From NCBI GenBank assembly GCA_009786825.1, contig WQRI01000007.1, positions 1 through 42,391 on the forward strand: DNA of 42,391 bases, read 5' to 3'. Made by a program: the position numbers and the translations under genes. The DNA is from Bacillota bacterium. Its GTDB lineage: Bacteria > Bacillota > Clostridia > Christensenellales > WQRI01. How positions within the stretch are numbered: position 1 is the first letter of the stretch; each line of letters starts with the position of its first letter. The notes beneath the pieces are model-generated. The model was not told where the DNA came from, ran no database searches, and worked only from the letters and a program-made list of their open reading frames with translations. Below, piece after piece: positions 18,437 through 28,737 of the stretch.

Positions 18437-20263
18437 CTATTTTTTCGGTGTTGCTCTTTTCCTAGCAATCTCACCCAATATTTTTTTTCTTAGCCTTATG
18501 TTTTTTGGCGTAATTTCTAACAACTCGTCATCTGCCAAAAACTCTATGCTTTGCTCTAAACTTAGTATTGTTGCTGGCTCTAACCTAAGCGCATCGTCCG
18601 CACCCGAGGCTCTAAAATTTGTTAACTGCTTTTTCTTACACACGTTAACAACCATATCTTCAGAGCGATTGTTTTTACCAACTATCATACCCTCGTAAAC
18701 TTCCGTGCCAACCGGTATAAAAAGCGTACCCCTCTCTTGCGCCCCATAAAGCCCATAACTTGTAGCAGCACCTTGCTCGTGCGCAATAAGCACACCATTC
18801 ACGCGCCCCTCATACTCACCCTTAAAAGCCTCGTAGCCAATCAGCCTATGTGTCATAATTCCGTTACCCTTTGTGTCTGTAAGCATCTCACTTCTATAGC
18901 CCATCAAACACCTTGTAGGCACTTTAAACTCTAAGCGCGTACCACCGCGCTCGTCCGGCGTCATAGTAACCAGTTCTGCTTTTCTAGCGCCCGTTTTAGA
19001 CATTATAGCGCCAACATAATTATCCGGCACATCTATAACAAGGGTTTCTATAGGCTCTAGTTTAACCCCGTTTTCTACTTTAAACAAAACCTTTGGTCTG
19101 CTAACCGCAAACTCAAAATTTTCCCTACGCATTGTCTCTATCAAAATAGATAAGTGCAACTCACCCCTACCAAAAACAACATACGTATCGGCAGAACCCG
19201 TAGCCTCTACTCGCATACTAACGTTTGTCTGAACCTCTTTAAACAGCCTATCCCTAATATGTCGGCTTGTTACATACTTGCCTTCTTTACCAGCAAAGGG
19301 TGAAGTATTAACAGAAAATTCCATACTCATTGTTGGTGGGTCTATATCCTGAAAATCTACCGGATTCGCTTTACCCGTGCAAATCGTATCGCCAATATTC
19401 AAGTTGTCAAAACCCGCAATAACAACAATATCGCCAAATTTCGCGTCCGTCGCCTCATATTTTTTAAGCCCCTCAAACTTGTAAAGTTTAGTAATTTTAC
19501 CTTTCTTTTCGGTTAAAACCCCGCCACTTTTGTTACACGCAATAACTTCTTGCCCATACTTAATTTTACCATTTATTATTCTGCCAATGCCAAGCCTACC
19601 TAGATATTCATCATAATCTAGGTTAGAAATTACCAATTGCAAGTCTGTGTTTTCTGTGCCTTGCGGCGCTGGAATATGGCTTATTATAGTGTCTAACAGC
19701 GGTAAAAGCCCCTCAGCCTCGCCGTCCGTCAAATTAACCTTTGCATAGCCTTGCTTACCACTTGCATAAAGAATTGGAAAATCTATTTGCGCATCAGTCG
19801 CGCCAAGTTCAAAAAACAACTCGTAAATCTCATCAGATACTTCCGCCACACGCGCGCCGTCTCTATCAACCTTGTTAATAACAACAATCGCCTTAAGCCC
19901 TAACTCTATACTCTTTTTAAGTACATACCTAGTCTGCGGCATACACCCCTCAAACGCATCAACCAACAACACAACACCATCTACCATACCCAAAACGCGC
20001 TCAACCTCGCCCGAAAAATCTGCGTGACCCGGCGTGTCTACAATGTTAATTTTGTGTCCCTTATAATTTAGCGCCGTATTTTTTGCTAGTATAGTAATGC
20101 CGCGCTCGCGCTCTAAATCCATACTATCCATCACGCGCTCTCTAATCTGCTCGTTCTCTCTAAATTTGCCGCTTTGTTTAAGCAGGCCATCAACCAACGT
20201 AGTCTTACCGTGGTCTACGTGTGCAATAATTGCAATGTTTCTTATGTCTTCTCTTATGTCCAT
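18437..20263 (-). CDS. typA: GTP-binding translation factor TypA/BipA
   Basis: RNIAIIAHVDHGKTTLVDGLLKQSG, RGITILAKNTA, DTPGHADFSGEVERVL, NKVDRDGA. Confidence 0.97.
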   Translation of the reverse strand: MDIREDIRNIAIIAHVDHGKTTLVDGLLKQSGKFRENEQIRERVMDSMDLERERGITILAKNTALNYKGHKINIVDTPGHADFSGEVERVLGMVDGVVLLVDAFEGCMPQTRYVLKKSIELGLKAIVVINKVDRDGARVAEVSDEIYELFFELGATDAQIDFPILYASGKQGYAKVNLTDGEAEGLLPLLDTIISHIPAPQGTENTDLQLVISNLDYDEYLGRLGIGRIINGKIKYGQEVIACNKSGGVLTEKKGKITKLYKFEGLKKYEATDAKFGDIVVIAGFDNLNIGDTICTGKANPVDFQDIDPPTMSMEFSVNTSPFAGKEGKYVTSRHIRDRLFKEVQTNVSMRVEATGSADTYVVFGRGELHLSILIETMRRENFEFAVSRPKVLFKVENGVKLEPIETLVIDVPDNYVGAIMSKTGARKAELVTMTPDERGGTRLEFKVPTRCLMGYRSEMLTDTKGNGIMTHRLIGYEAFKGEYEGRVNGVLIAHEQGAATSYGLYGAQERGTLFIPVGTEVYEGMIVGKNNRSEDMVVNVCKKKQLTNFRASGADDALRLEPATILSLEQSIEFLADDELLEITPKNIRLRKKILGEIARKRATPKK

Positions 20264-20295
20264 ATTCCCTCCTAATTCCCATTATACCACAAAAC

Positions 20296-20330
20296 AAAAA
20301 AAGTTGCAAACGCTTACCCGCAACTTTTTT
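20296..20330 (-). terminator. Rho-independent terminator downstream of exonuclease gene
   Basis: AAAAAAGTTGC...GCAACTTTTTT immediately after the stop of 20336..21229. Confidence 0.7.
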
Positions 20331-20335
20331 AAAAT

Positions 20336-21229
20336 TTACTTTTGTAGCATTGTGTCTAACTCGGCTAGAGTTATTTCTTTTCGCATTGCTTTTTTGGTTT
20401 TTGGCGGTGGCTCGCTTTGCACCTTTGGGGCTTTTTCTAGCACTACTATGAAGTGGGCGTCTTGTCGCTTTTTTGTATAGTCGAACCCGCGTTTGTAAAT
20501 GCGGCTTATTAAAGTTAAAAGGGCATCTTGCTCTAAGCCATTTTCTACATCTTTAGTTATGTAAACCTTTTTTGTGCCGCGCTTTAATTTATAGCCAGAC
20601 CTTATCTCTTTAAGTTGCCTTTTAAAATTCATTTGGCTTAGTGTCTGTTTTGTGTTAATTTTACTGCACTTAAACATATCTAGCACGGCAAAAACATCTA
20701 ACTCTTTAACAGGCTCTAACTCGCAAATATACTTTAAAATCAGCATTGTAATGTGGGCGTCATCGCACGACTTATGCTCGCTGAAATGGCTTGTGTCTAT
20801 CTCTAACTCTCTAGCAATTTTAATAAGCCCGCTAGGCTCACGCGCCCCAGTAAGTTTTTTATGCACATACTGAACATCGTAACAATCTGCAATTATAGGC
20901 TCTAGCAAATACCTAACACACTCGTCGTTAATATGCTTTATGTCGTTTAAAACCGCAAAGCCCAGCGGTATATTCTCACTAAGCAAATGCCTAACCTTGT
21001 GGTGTACACTAGCAAAAGTTGGCTTGTCTAAAAAGTCGTCCTTTTCGTACACTAGAATATTTTTAACAACGTGCCAGTCCCACCTAGTGTTTGGGTTTAT
21101 AAGTATGTCGTCCTTTTGCAAAATATTAAATTGGCTATCAGTAATAACATAGCCAAACGAATAAATCTTACCCGTGCCACTAAAATTGTTAGCACACTCT
21201 ACATCAAAAAAAATTAAGTTTTTGTCCAT
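20336..21229 (-). CDS. DnaQ-like (DEDD) 3'-5' exonuclease domain protein
   Basis: NLIFFDVECAN (motif I), C-terminal HKSCDDAHITM (motif III-like). Confidence 0.72.
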   Translation of the reverse strand: MDKNLIFFDVECANNFSGTGKIYSFGYVITDSQFNILQKDDILINPNTRWDWHVVKNILVYEKDDFLDKPTFASVHHKVRHLLSENIPLGFAVLNDIKHINDECVRYLLEPIIADCYDVQYVHKKLTGAREPSGLIKIARELEIDTSHFSEHKSCDDAHITMLILKYICELEPVKELDVFAVLDMFKCSKINTKQTLSQMNFKRQLKEIRSGYKLKRGTKKVYITKDVENGLEQDALLTLISRIYKRGFDYTKKRQDAHFIVVLEKAPKVQSEPPPKTKKAMRKEITLAELDTMLQK

Positions 21230-21230
21230 A

Positions 21231-22457
21231 TTACTCTAAAATCTGTTTAAGCGCTTCGCAAAATTTTTTTATCTCACCAATCGTAGTATCCTTACTAAAC
21301 GACAGCCTAAGCGTGCCGCCCGCCATATCTTTTGATAGCCCCATAGCAAGCAACACCCGATTAACCCCTATTTTAGAACTGCAAGCAGCACCATTACCAA
21401 CAATAACACCCTTAATAGATAACTGTCGCACCAACACTTCGGCTTTAGCATATTTGCCTTTATGCCCGCCCCGCTTATCTTCTTTAACAGAAAACACAAA
21501 TATATGTTCCGCCGTATCTGCCATATTATAAAGCACTATGTGTTGGCTCAGGCTTTCTTTAATGTATCGCTTAAATTCGTTAAAACGATTATCATTTGTA
21601 AAGCCCACAGCACACTTAAACGCACTAGCAAAAGCCATTATGCCCGCCACATTCTCTGTACCACTTCTCTTGCCACTCTCTTGCCCGCCCCCTACAATTT
21701 GCGGGCTTAGCAAAACCTTATCCCTAATAAACAGCCCACCAATCCCTTTTGGCGCGCCCAACTTATGCCCGCTAACACTATATAAATCTACACTTGAAAA
21801 ATCTAACTTCGTAAAATCTAGTTTACCAAAAGCCTGTACACCATCGCTATGAAAAACCAATTTAATATTGCCTAAAGCCCTTGCCCTGTCCTTTACAGCG
21901 CTAGCAATCTCACCCAAGTTATTAACAACGCCCGTCTCATTATTTACGTGTATAACACTTACAAGCGCCGTGTCCGCACGAATAAGGCTTAACAAATGCT
22001 GTAAGTCAACACCCCCGCCCCTATTAAGTTTAGCAAACCGAACTTCATATCCGCGCGCTTTTAAATCTTTACCCACATCGTAAACAGATGGATGCTCACC
22101 TTCCGTAGTAACAAACACGCGCCTTTTACCACTACTTACAACACCAACACTACTACTAATGCCACCTACACTACCCCCAACAATGCCCCTTACCGCCAAA
22201 TTATTAGCCTCTGTGCCACCAGATGTAAAAACCAAATTCCAGCGCCCCCAACCACTACCCAAATCACTTCGCCCACCACTAAAGCCCTCAATCAACTCAC
22301 CCCTTGCCCTTTCTATATCCCGCCTAACCTCATAAGCTTGCTCGTACGCGGCAGAGGGATTAAAAAACGAAGCACTAGAGTACAAATTAAAAACCTCTAG
22401 TGCTTCCCTACCTACCTTAGTAGTTGCACAATTGTCCAAGTATATTACATTCCGCAT
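21231..22457 (-). CDS. Second cysteine desulfurase family protein (start likely MRNVIYLDNCATT)
   Basis: VIYLDNCATTKV, FTSGGTEANNLAVRG, FHSDGVQAFGKLDF, SVSGHKLGAPKGIGGL, GNGAACSSKIGVNRVLLAMG. Confidence 0.93.
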   Translation of the reverse strand: MRNVIYLDNCATTKVGREALEVFNLYSSASFFNPSAAYEQAYEVRRDIERARGELIEGFSGGRSDLGSGWGRWNLVFTSGGTEANNLAVRGIVGGSVGGISSSVGVVSSGKRRVFVTTEGEHPSVYDVGKDLKARGYEVRFAKLNRGGGVDLQHLLSLIRADTALVSVIHVNNETGVVNNLGEIASAVKDRARALGNIKLVFHSDGVQAFGKLDFTKLDFSSVDLYSVSGHKLGAPKGIGGLFIRDKVLLSPQIVGGGQESGKRSGTENVAGIMAFASAFKCAVGFTNDNRFNEFKRYIKESLSQHIVLYNMADTAEHIFVFSVKEDKRGGHKGKYAKAEVLVRQLSIKGVIVGNGAACSSKIGVNRVLLAMGLSKDMAGGTLRLSFSKDTTIGEIKKFCEALKQILE

Positions 22458-22554
22458 ATTTTCAAAAATTCTCAAACCCTAATTCCCAAACGCCCAAATG
22501 TAAAATTGCATTCTAAAACCCGCTATCTTATTAAAGTTCTAGGTTGTGGTGAAT

Positions 22555-22680
22555 GTTAGAGTTATGATGTATGAAATTTCGGCATTGTGACTACGCCCGC
22601 AATTCTCAAACAATCAAACGCCACCTACAATACTGCGGAGGCACTTAGCAAGAAATTTCATACTCATAACTCACTCTAAC
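22555..22680. repeat. Heptamer-arm intergenic element L
   Basis: Left gttagagttatgatgtatgaaatttc; right gaaatttcatactcataactcactctaac; overlaps the end of the downstream CDS. Confidence 0.7.
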
Positions 22681-24368
22681 GCAATAAGATAATAATACAC
22701 AGGTTGCGCGCCATTTAACACAGACACTTCCAAACCTTGATATTTGTCTTGCAAGCGCGTAGCCAGCCTATTTGCGTCTCTTTCTGTTATGTCTGCCCCG
22801 TAATAAAGCGTCAGTACGTAGTGTTCATCACTCACGTAAAGTTTTTCTACAAGCGCCACTACCGCATCCGGCACTTTTTTCGCCTTACACAAAATATCTT
22901 TTAAATCTAGCCCGATAATATCGCCCTCTTTTATTTTTATATCACCAACACTTGTTGTTCTTACCGCGCGCGTCACTTGCCCAACCTTTACCATAGCAAA
23001 GGCTTCTTTCATTAACTCTTCGTTCTCTTCTACTGATAGGGTCGGGTCGTAACCTAGAGACGCCGATATCCCTTGCGGTATAGACTTTGTAGGTATAACC
23101 ACAATCTCAATTGGCTTTGCGCCACTACCGCCACCATTTTTACCCTTCGCTTTAGATTGCGCTGCCGCCCTTTCATACGCTAACTCTTTTGCTTGATTAG
23201 CCGCCAGTATAATATTGCTGTTGTTTGGCAACACAAAAACAACTTCTGCATTAACGCGCCTTACCGCCTTTAGAATATCCTCGGCCGAGGGGTTCATAGT
23301 CTGCCCGCCCGCCAAAACATCTACATTTATATCCTTAAATATTGCCTTAAACCCATCCCCCGCAGATATCGCTAAAATGCCGTGCGGCTTGCGCTTAGAC
23401 TCTCGCTTTTTAAGAAGTTGGCGCACTTGCTCTTTCATATTGTCTATTTTAATATCGTGAACCTCGCCCAACTTAAGCGCTTGCGCAAGCGCCCTGTGCG
23501 GCTCGTTTGTATGAATATGCACCTTAACGCTAGATAAATCCCCCACGCATAAAACGCTATCACCCAAAGTATCTAAGTAATTTTTAAGTTTTTCTATATC
23601 CGTTGTAGTCGTGCGCTTTTTTAAGTTTACAATAAAAAACTCGGTGCAATACATAAAGGCAATCTCATCTTCACTCTCAAAAGCCAAAACTTCAGACTCT
23701 GTCTCTTCCGCGCTTCCACTATCCGTATCCACCAACTCTAAACTCTCGTCCCCAACAAGCGCCTTGTAAAAGCCTATCAAAATTGTAACAAGCCCCTTAC
23801 CGCCAGAGTCTACAACGCCCGCGTCCTCTAACACCTTTAAAAGTTTTGGCGTATCCTTAACGCTTTGCTCGCCGCGCTCTATAATGGCATTTAAAAAGTC
23901 GTCCACACCCTCAAACTTTTTTACATTAGCCTTAGCAAACTCTGCCATCTCTCTTATTACTGTAAGGATAGTGCCTTCTTGTGGCTTGCTTATAGCCTTG
24001 TACGCAACGGCAGAAGCGCTCTCGAGCGCCCGAGCCAAAACTCTTTTGTCAAACTCTTTACATTGCTCTACTTCTAAAGCAAAGCCTTTAAAAATCTGCG
24101 ATAATATAACGCCCGAGTTACCCCTTGCGCTTTTTAAAGCCCCGCTTGTAATTGCCTTTGCAATGTTCTCGTAAGTTGTGTCGGCAACATCCTCTACCGC
24201 GCGACACATACCTTGCATTGTTAAAGACATATTTGTTCCAGTATCGCCGTCTGGCACTGGAAAAACGTTTAAATCGTTTACTATTTCTTTGTTTATATCT
24301 AAATATTTAGCGCCGTACTCAACCATTTTAACAAGCACGTTTGGCTCTATTATTTTTATTATACTCAT
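22671..24368 (-). CDS. DAK-domain protein, YloV/FakA-like (fatty acid kinase family)
   Basis: LNVFPVPDGDTGTNMSLTMQ, ARGNSGVILSQIFKGF, DAGVVDSGGKGL. Confidence 0.92.
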   Translation of the reverse strand: MSIIKIIEPNVLVKMVEYGAKYLDINKEIVNDLNVFPVPDGDTGTNMSLTMQGMCRAVEDVADTTYENIAKAITSGALKSARGNSGVILSQIFKGFALEVEQCKEFDKRVLARALESASAVAYKAISKPQEGTILTVIREMAEFAKANVKKFEGVDDFLNAIIERGEQSVKDTPKLLKVLEDAGVVDSGGKGLVTILIGFYKALVGDESLELVDTDSGSAEETESEVLAFESEDEIAFMYCTEFFIVNLKKRTTTTDIEKLKNYLDTLGDSVLCVGDLSSVKVHIHTNEPHRALAQALKLGEVHDIKIDNMKEQVRQLLKKRESKRKPHGILAISAGDGFKAIFKDINVDVLAGGQTMNPSAEDILKAVRRVNAEVVFVLPNNSNIILAANQAKELAYERAAAQSKAKGKNGGGSGAKPIEIVVIPTKSIPQGISASLGYDPTLSVEENEELMKEAFAMVKVGQVTRAVRTTSVGDIKIKEGDIIGLDLKDILCKAKKVPDAVVALVEKLYVSDEHYVLTLYYGADITERDANRLATRLQDKYQGLEVSVLNGAQPVYYYLIALE

Positions 24369-24391
24369 TTTTTTGCTCTCCGATAGTTAAT

Positions 24392-24745
24392 CTATTCTAG
24401 TTTACTTCCAACAACACTCACCCTAACGGTATCAACAATCATACCCGAAAAATTCTCTAAAGAAAACTTGACCGCCTCTTGCAAAGATTTTGTAACTTCC
24501 GCAACAGGTACGCCACTTTGCATAATAACATTCAAATCTATTGTTATTTTATCTTTGTTAGTAATTACCCTAACACCCTTTGTGTTTTTTTGTTTGTTAA
24601 ATAATTCTGCTATGTTGTCCGTTAAAGAACGCGGCACAAGTTCTGCCACCCCATAAGTAGACAAAGCAACATACCCGGCCACAGCAGCCAGGCAATCGTC
24701 CGATATAGATACCTTTCCAAATATGTTTTTTGTTGTAACAGACAT
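24392..24745 (-). CDS. Asp23/Gls24 family protein
   Basis: 117 aa; GKVSISDDCLAAVAGYVALSTYGVAELV ... IDLNVIMQSGVPVAEVTKSLQEAVK; next to the DAK/YloV gene as is common in Firmicutes. Confidence 0.92.
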   Translation of the reverse strand: MSVTTKNIFGKVSISDDCLAAVAGYVALSTYGVAELVPRSLTDNIAELFNKQKNTKGVRVITNKDKITIDLNVIMQSGVPVAEVTKSLQEAVKFSLENFSGMIVDTVRVSVVGSKLE

Positions 24746-24769
24746 AACTTTTTTAGCGCGAGCCTACAC

Positions 24770-24945
24770 CCGCGAATGAATAATAAATACTCAACTGAAC
24801 ATTGAACATTGAATATTGAACAATGGCTTTACCGCTAGCGCGGGCAAAGTTTTGTTTGCAAATTGCGTTAAAAAACAAAACGCAGACTGTTCAAAAGAAA
24901 ATTACATAATAGAATACAACAATTGTTCATTGTTAAATGTTCATT
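24770..24945. repeat. Heptamer-arm intergenic element H
   Basis: Left attgaac/attgaat/attgaac/aatgg; right caattgttcattgttaaatgttcattgtt; core accgctagcgcggg and gactgttcaaaag. Confidence 0.8.
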
Positions 24946-24973
24946 GTTAGAGTTGTTGCAAAACAACTCTAAC
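24946..24973. other. Perfect hairpin abutting element H
   Basis: GTTAGAGTTGTT-GCAA-AACAACTCTAAC: 12-bp stem, GCAA loop. Confidence 0.8.
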
Positions 24974-25206
24974 TTAAATTGTACCACATCTTAAAAATAA
25001 TTGCAATATTTTTATACGACAAATTGAATAAAAAACAACTATTTTTTGCTAAATTAACAAAAAACTGCCAGTTTGAATAGCATATAACATTAAACTAACA
25101 AAATTATAGGCATACTTTTTTAATTTGCAATCTGTTTTGAAATCTTTAATTGTGGACTTTTAGGTTAGCGATTTTAAACTTGTATGCACTTAGGAGTTTT
25201 TTATAT

Positions 25207-26313
25207 ATGCTTACAGTTGTAATAGACCCCGGTCACGGGGGACACGACCCCGGCGCCGTTAATGGAAGTAGATTTGAAAAAGACGATGCGCTTCGCTTGG
25301 GGCTTAGGGTGCGCCAATATTTGCTTTTGCGCCCAGATGTACGCGTTGTTATGACGCGCAGTACAGATGTATTTGTCCCGCTTGCAGAGCGCTCTCGCAT
25401 TGCTAATAATGCAAACGCAAACGCGTTTATATCACTACATAGAAATTCTTTCACGTCACCTCAAGCAGCCGGCAACGAAACTTTCATACGCCCAAACCCA
25501 CCAGCAATTGCCGTGCGCTACGCCAACGAAGTACTATCTCGCGTTAATGCGGTTGCTACTCAGGGCAACAGAGGCGTTAAAACCGCAAGTTTTTCCGTTT
25601 TAGTAAACACGCACATACCAGCAAGCCAACTGCTAGAGTTGGGCTTTATATCTAATGCGCAAGATAACCTTTTGTTTGATACACATTTTGATGGATACGC
25701 AAGGGCTATTGCCGAGGGCATACTAGCAACCTTTAATATGGTCTTGCCCAGTACCCCAATACCGCCTCCAGTCGGACCCCCTTTTCCCCCGCCCGTTGTA
25801 CCGCCTATCCAGCCCCCTAATCCACCACCAATTAACCCGCCTAGTCCGCCAACTACTGTAATACCACAACCTATAGGACCAACCCTACCATCTCGCAACA
25901 CAGTTATGTTTATACAGCAAACGCTAAACTCGCGCTATAATGCAGGGCTTGCGGTAGATGGCGTATTTGGTCCGCTGTCTAGAAGCGCTATGGTAAAAGC
26001 CTTGCAAATAGAGTTAAACAGAATGGGCGCAAACCCACAACTTGTAGTAGACGGCGTATTTGGTCCGCGTACGCGCGCGGCTGTTATGCTGCTAAGACAA
26101 GGCGACAGAGGCTTTTTAGTGTGGATATTGCAAGCGATGCTTGTGGTGAACGGCTTCCCGCTTAACCCAAATGCCCCAAGCGGAAATTTTGGCATAGACG
26201 GCATTTTCGGACCAAACACAGACCGCGTACTTCGCGAATTTCAACGCGCAGCACGCATTTCAGCAGATGGCATAGCCGGACCAATAACATTCACAGAACT
26301 ATTCAGAACATAA
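25207..26313 (+). CDS. N-acetylmuramoyl-L-alanine amidase (Amidase_3) with Pro-rich linker and peptidoglycan-binding repeats
   Basis: TVVIDPGHGGHDPGAV, ISLHRNSFTSP, VLVNTHIPASQLLELGFISN; three VDGVFGP/IDGIFGP-type motifs of PG_binding_1. Confidence 0.94.
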   Translation: MLTVVIDPGHGGHDPGAVNGSRFEKDDALRLGLRVRQYLLLRPDVRVVMTRSTDVFVPLAERSRIANNANANAFISLHRNSFTSPQAAGNETFIRPNPPAIAVRYANEVLSRVNAVATQGNRGVKTASFSVLVNTHIPASQLLELGFISNAQDNLLFDTHFDGYARAIAEGILATFNMVLPSTPIPPPVGPPFPPPVVPPIQPPNPPPINPPSPPTTVIPQPIGPTLPSRNTVMFIQQTLNSRYNAGLAVDGVFGPLSRSAMVKALQIELNRMGANPQLVVDGVFGPRTRAAVMLLRQGDRGFLVWILQAMLVVNGFPLNPNAPSGNFGIDGIFGPNTDRVLREFQRAARISADGIAGPITFTELFRT

Positions 26314-26428
26314 AACACAAAACCAACGCAACGAATTTTCGCACTACGCGATATTTACTATATCATAACAAATTTCTGCCACGATATAATTACTATAATC
26401 TCAACCGAATTTCTAAAACCCACAACTT

Positions 26429-26459
26429 AAAAAAGTCGGCACACTTTTGCCGACTTTTT
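26429..26459. terminator. Bidirectional terminator
   Basis: AAAAAAGTCGGC-acacttt-tGCCGACTTTTT between convergent amidase and rhuM genes. Confidence 0.87.
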
Positions 26460-26504
26460 GCGTTATATTGTCATTAAACTTTCTTGTCAATTTTTCATTA
26501 GCAC

Positions 26505-27506
26505 TTACTCTTTTTCTTTATTATCAATTAGTTTTAGCATTTCATCAAAGTCGCTTACTAGTTTTTTTAACTCACGCCCACGATAAATCTCATATTCTTT
26601 TTCAGCTTTTTCTATTGCTGTTTTGTGTGAGATTTTGCCTTTACCTTTTAACAATTTTTGTTTTAGGTTTATAATCTGGTTGTCTAGAGCCTCTTCCCAG
26701 TCTCTCATACTCATAGGGTTTTGCACAAGTGCTTGATATTCTGCATAATCTAAAAACTGTGAAACAAGCAAATTAAGGCGCGTGAGTTCAATTTCGCTTA
26801 AATAGTTTTTGGCAATTTTAACATCGTCTTTCGTTACATAATTGCCTTTAAAGTTTGTCATACCTACAAGTGGTTTTTGATTGTCTACACGCTTGTAAAT
26901 AATTTCTGCCGCCGTGTTTTCGTGCACCGCATAATGCAATTTGTTTTGCACAGTTGCAAAAAACTCTTTTGTAATGTCCGATTTTTTGTCGTAGTCTATG
27001 CTTGTTGCGTATATGTCGGTTACTTGCTGATAAAAGTTTCGCTCACTACTTCTAATGTCTCTAATGCGCCACAGCAACTCTTTAAAATAGCGGTTACCGC
27101 CTTGTTTGAGCCTTTCATCATCCATTGCAAAGCCTTTTTTGATGTATTCGTGAAGCCTAGCAGTTGCCCATTGGCGAAAGCGTGTGGCTATTTGCGACTG
27201 TATGCGATAACCTAGTGCAATAATCATATCTAGGTTGTAATGCAAAACATCTCGCTTAACTTCACGACCACCCTCAGTTTGAACTAGCAAATATTTTTTG
27301 CTAGTTGCTGTTTCTTGCAATTCGCCATCGGCATAAATACCATCTATATGGTGTGCCACATTTTGTCTTGAAGTGTTATAAATGTCTACAATCTGCTTTT
27401 GCGTAAGCCACAAGTCTTCATCAGAAAATCTGACCGAAATTTTAGCAGAACCATCTTCATATTGTTCAACTATTATTTTGTTTTGCTTGCTATTTTCTTT
27501 ACTCAT
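26505..27506 (-). CDS. RhuM family protein
   Basis: DLWLTQKQIVDIYNTSRQNVAHHI, LHYNLDMIIALGYRIQSQIATRFRQWATARLHEYIKKGFAMDDERLK: classic RhuM signature. Confidence 0.93.
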   Translation of the reverse strand: MSKENSKQNKIIVEQYEDGSAKISVRFSDEDLWLTQKQIVDIYNTSRQNVAHHIDGIYADGELQETATSKKYLLVQTEGGREVKRDVLHYNLDMIIALGYRIQSQIATRFRQWATARLHEYIKKGFAMDDERLKQGGNRYFKELLWRIRDIRSSERNFYQQVTDIYATSIDYDKKSDITKEFFATVQNKLHYAVHENTAAEIIYKRVDNQKPLVGMTNFKGNYVTKDDVKIAKNYLSEIELTRLNLLVSQFLDYAEYQALVQNPMSMRDWEEALDNQIINLKQKLLKGKGKISHKTAIEKAEKEYEIYRGRELKKLVSDFDEMLKLIDNKEKE

Positions 27507-27593
27507 AATTTCTTTTGCGATGTCCCGACTTGTTCGCCATCTCTTTTGTCGTATTCAAAGCAAAGCAAGTTTTACACTCTACACTCTCAACTT

Positions 27594-28700
27594 CTACACC
27601 ACCTTATAAGTCGTAGTGACATTGTTTGGGTCTGTGTAAAACTTTTTTTGATATATCGTGTAGTAAATTACCAAATTAAATACGTGCAACATCAAAAGCG
27701 TTGCTGGTATCGTTATTATAAGCCCAAGCCCCATAAAAAATGTTCCCATATAGTTTATAAAAAACAACACTATCATCATATTAAACGCAGCAAACCATAT
27801 CCTAAAAAACAAATTTCTAGCGCGCGAAGAAAACAACGTAACAAAAGAACTTGCTACAACTTCCAAAGCGCTTGTCGCATCGGCACTCTCTTGCTTTAGT
27901 TCTTGAGTTGTGGCTATGCTACCTAAAACTTCACCGTCACTTTCACTTTTACTTTCTTTAAAGGCCCCCAAGCCACTAGTACTCTCACCCCCTTGAGTGC
28001 TACCACCTTGCCCACTTGCACTCTGCCCGCTTGCTTGCCCATTTGATTTATCTTTACCAAAAAGCAAAGTCGGCGCAAAAAGAGACAGCAGAGTAATGCG
28101 AAGCGAAATTGCCACACACAAAAATATTACTGTTAAAAATGGTATAAGCCCACCAGCCCACGTGTTTACAGCACCCAAAATTAAAAACGCAATAGCAACA
28201 ACTATAAAGTCGTACGGCAGAGTAAACAATGTTTTAACGCCCGAATACCTTGCCGACTTATTTAAAGTTCTGATAAAGCCACCCGTAAAAGAATAAGATG
28301 TTAAACTAGACATATAGCCATTTACGCTGTCTGTAACCGATAAGTCAGATAAATTTAGCAAAAAGTAAAGTAGCGAAATTAATAAAATAAGCCCCGCAAC
28401 CCTTATCCAAAAGCCTTCCGTATAAGCATAAATCACTTCTAGTAATGGCCACAGCACGTAATTATAAAACTCTGTTATTAAAACAACCACGCTTTTGTTG
28501 GCTTCGTTACGCCAAAGCTGTGCTAGTTTGTCGTATATGCCATCTGTTTCTAACGCCGCATTAATTGGCTCTATTGCCGGAAAAACAAGCGCAACGCCTA
28601 AAGCCAAAGCAATAATAACCGCTATTGCCTTGTAAAGCACTAAACGCCACGAAATACCAAAGTTGGCAAGTGTCAATTTAATTGTATTAGTAAAAATCAT
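27594..28700 (-). CDS. Polytopic membrane protein of unknown function
   Basis: 368 aa, multiple hydrophobic segments and a Ser/Gly/Gln-rich cytoplasmic loop. Confidence 0.7.
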   Translation of the reverse strand: MIFTNTIKLTLANFGISWRLVLYKAIAVIIALALGVALVFPAIEPINAALETDGIYDKLAQLWRNEANKSVVVLITEFYNYVLWPLLEVIYAYTEGFWIRVAGLILLISLLYFLLNLSDLSVTDSVNGYMSSLTSYSFTGGFIRTLNKSARYSGVKTLFTLPYDFIVVAIAFLILGAVNTWAGGLIPFLTVIFLCVAISLRITLLSLFAPTLLFGKDKSNGQASGQSASGQGGSTQGGESTSGLGAFKESKSESDGEVLGSIATTQELKQESADATSALEVVASSFVTLFSSRARNLFFRIWFAAFNMMIVLFFINYMGTFFMGLGLIITIPATLLMLHVFNLVIYYTIYQKKFYTDPNNVTTTYKVV

Positions 28701-28737
28701 TTTTATACTTAAACCTTAATTATCAAATAAAATAGAA

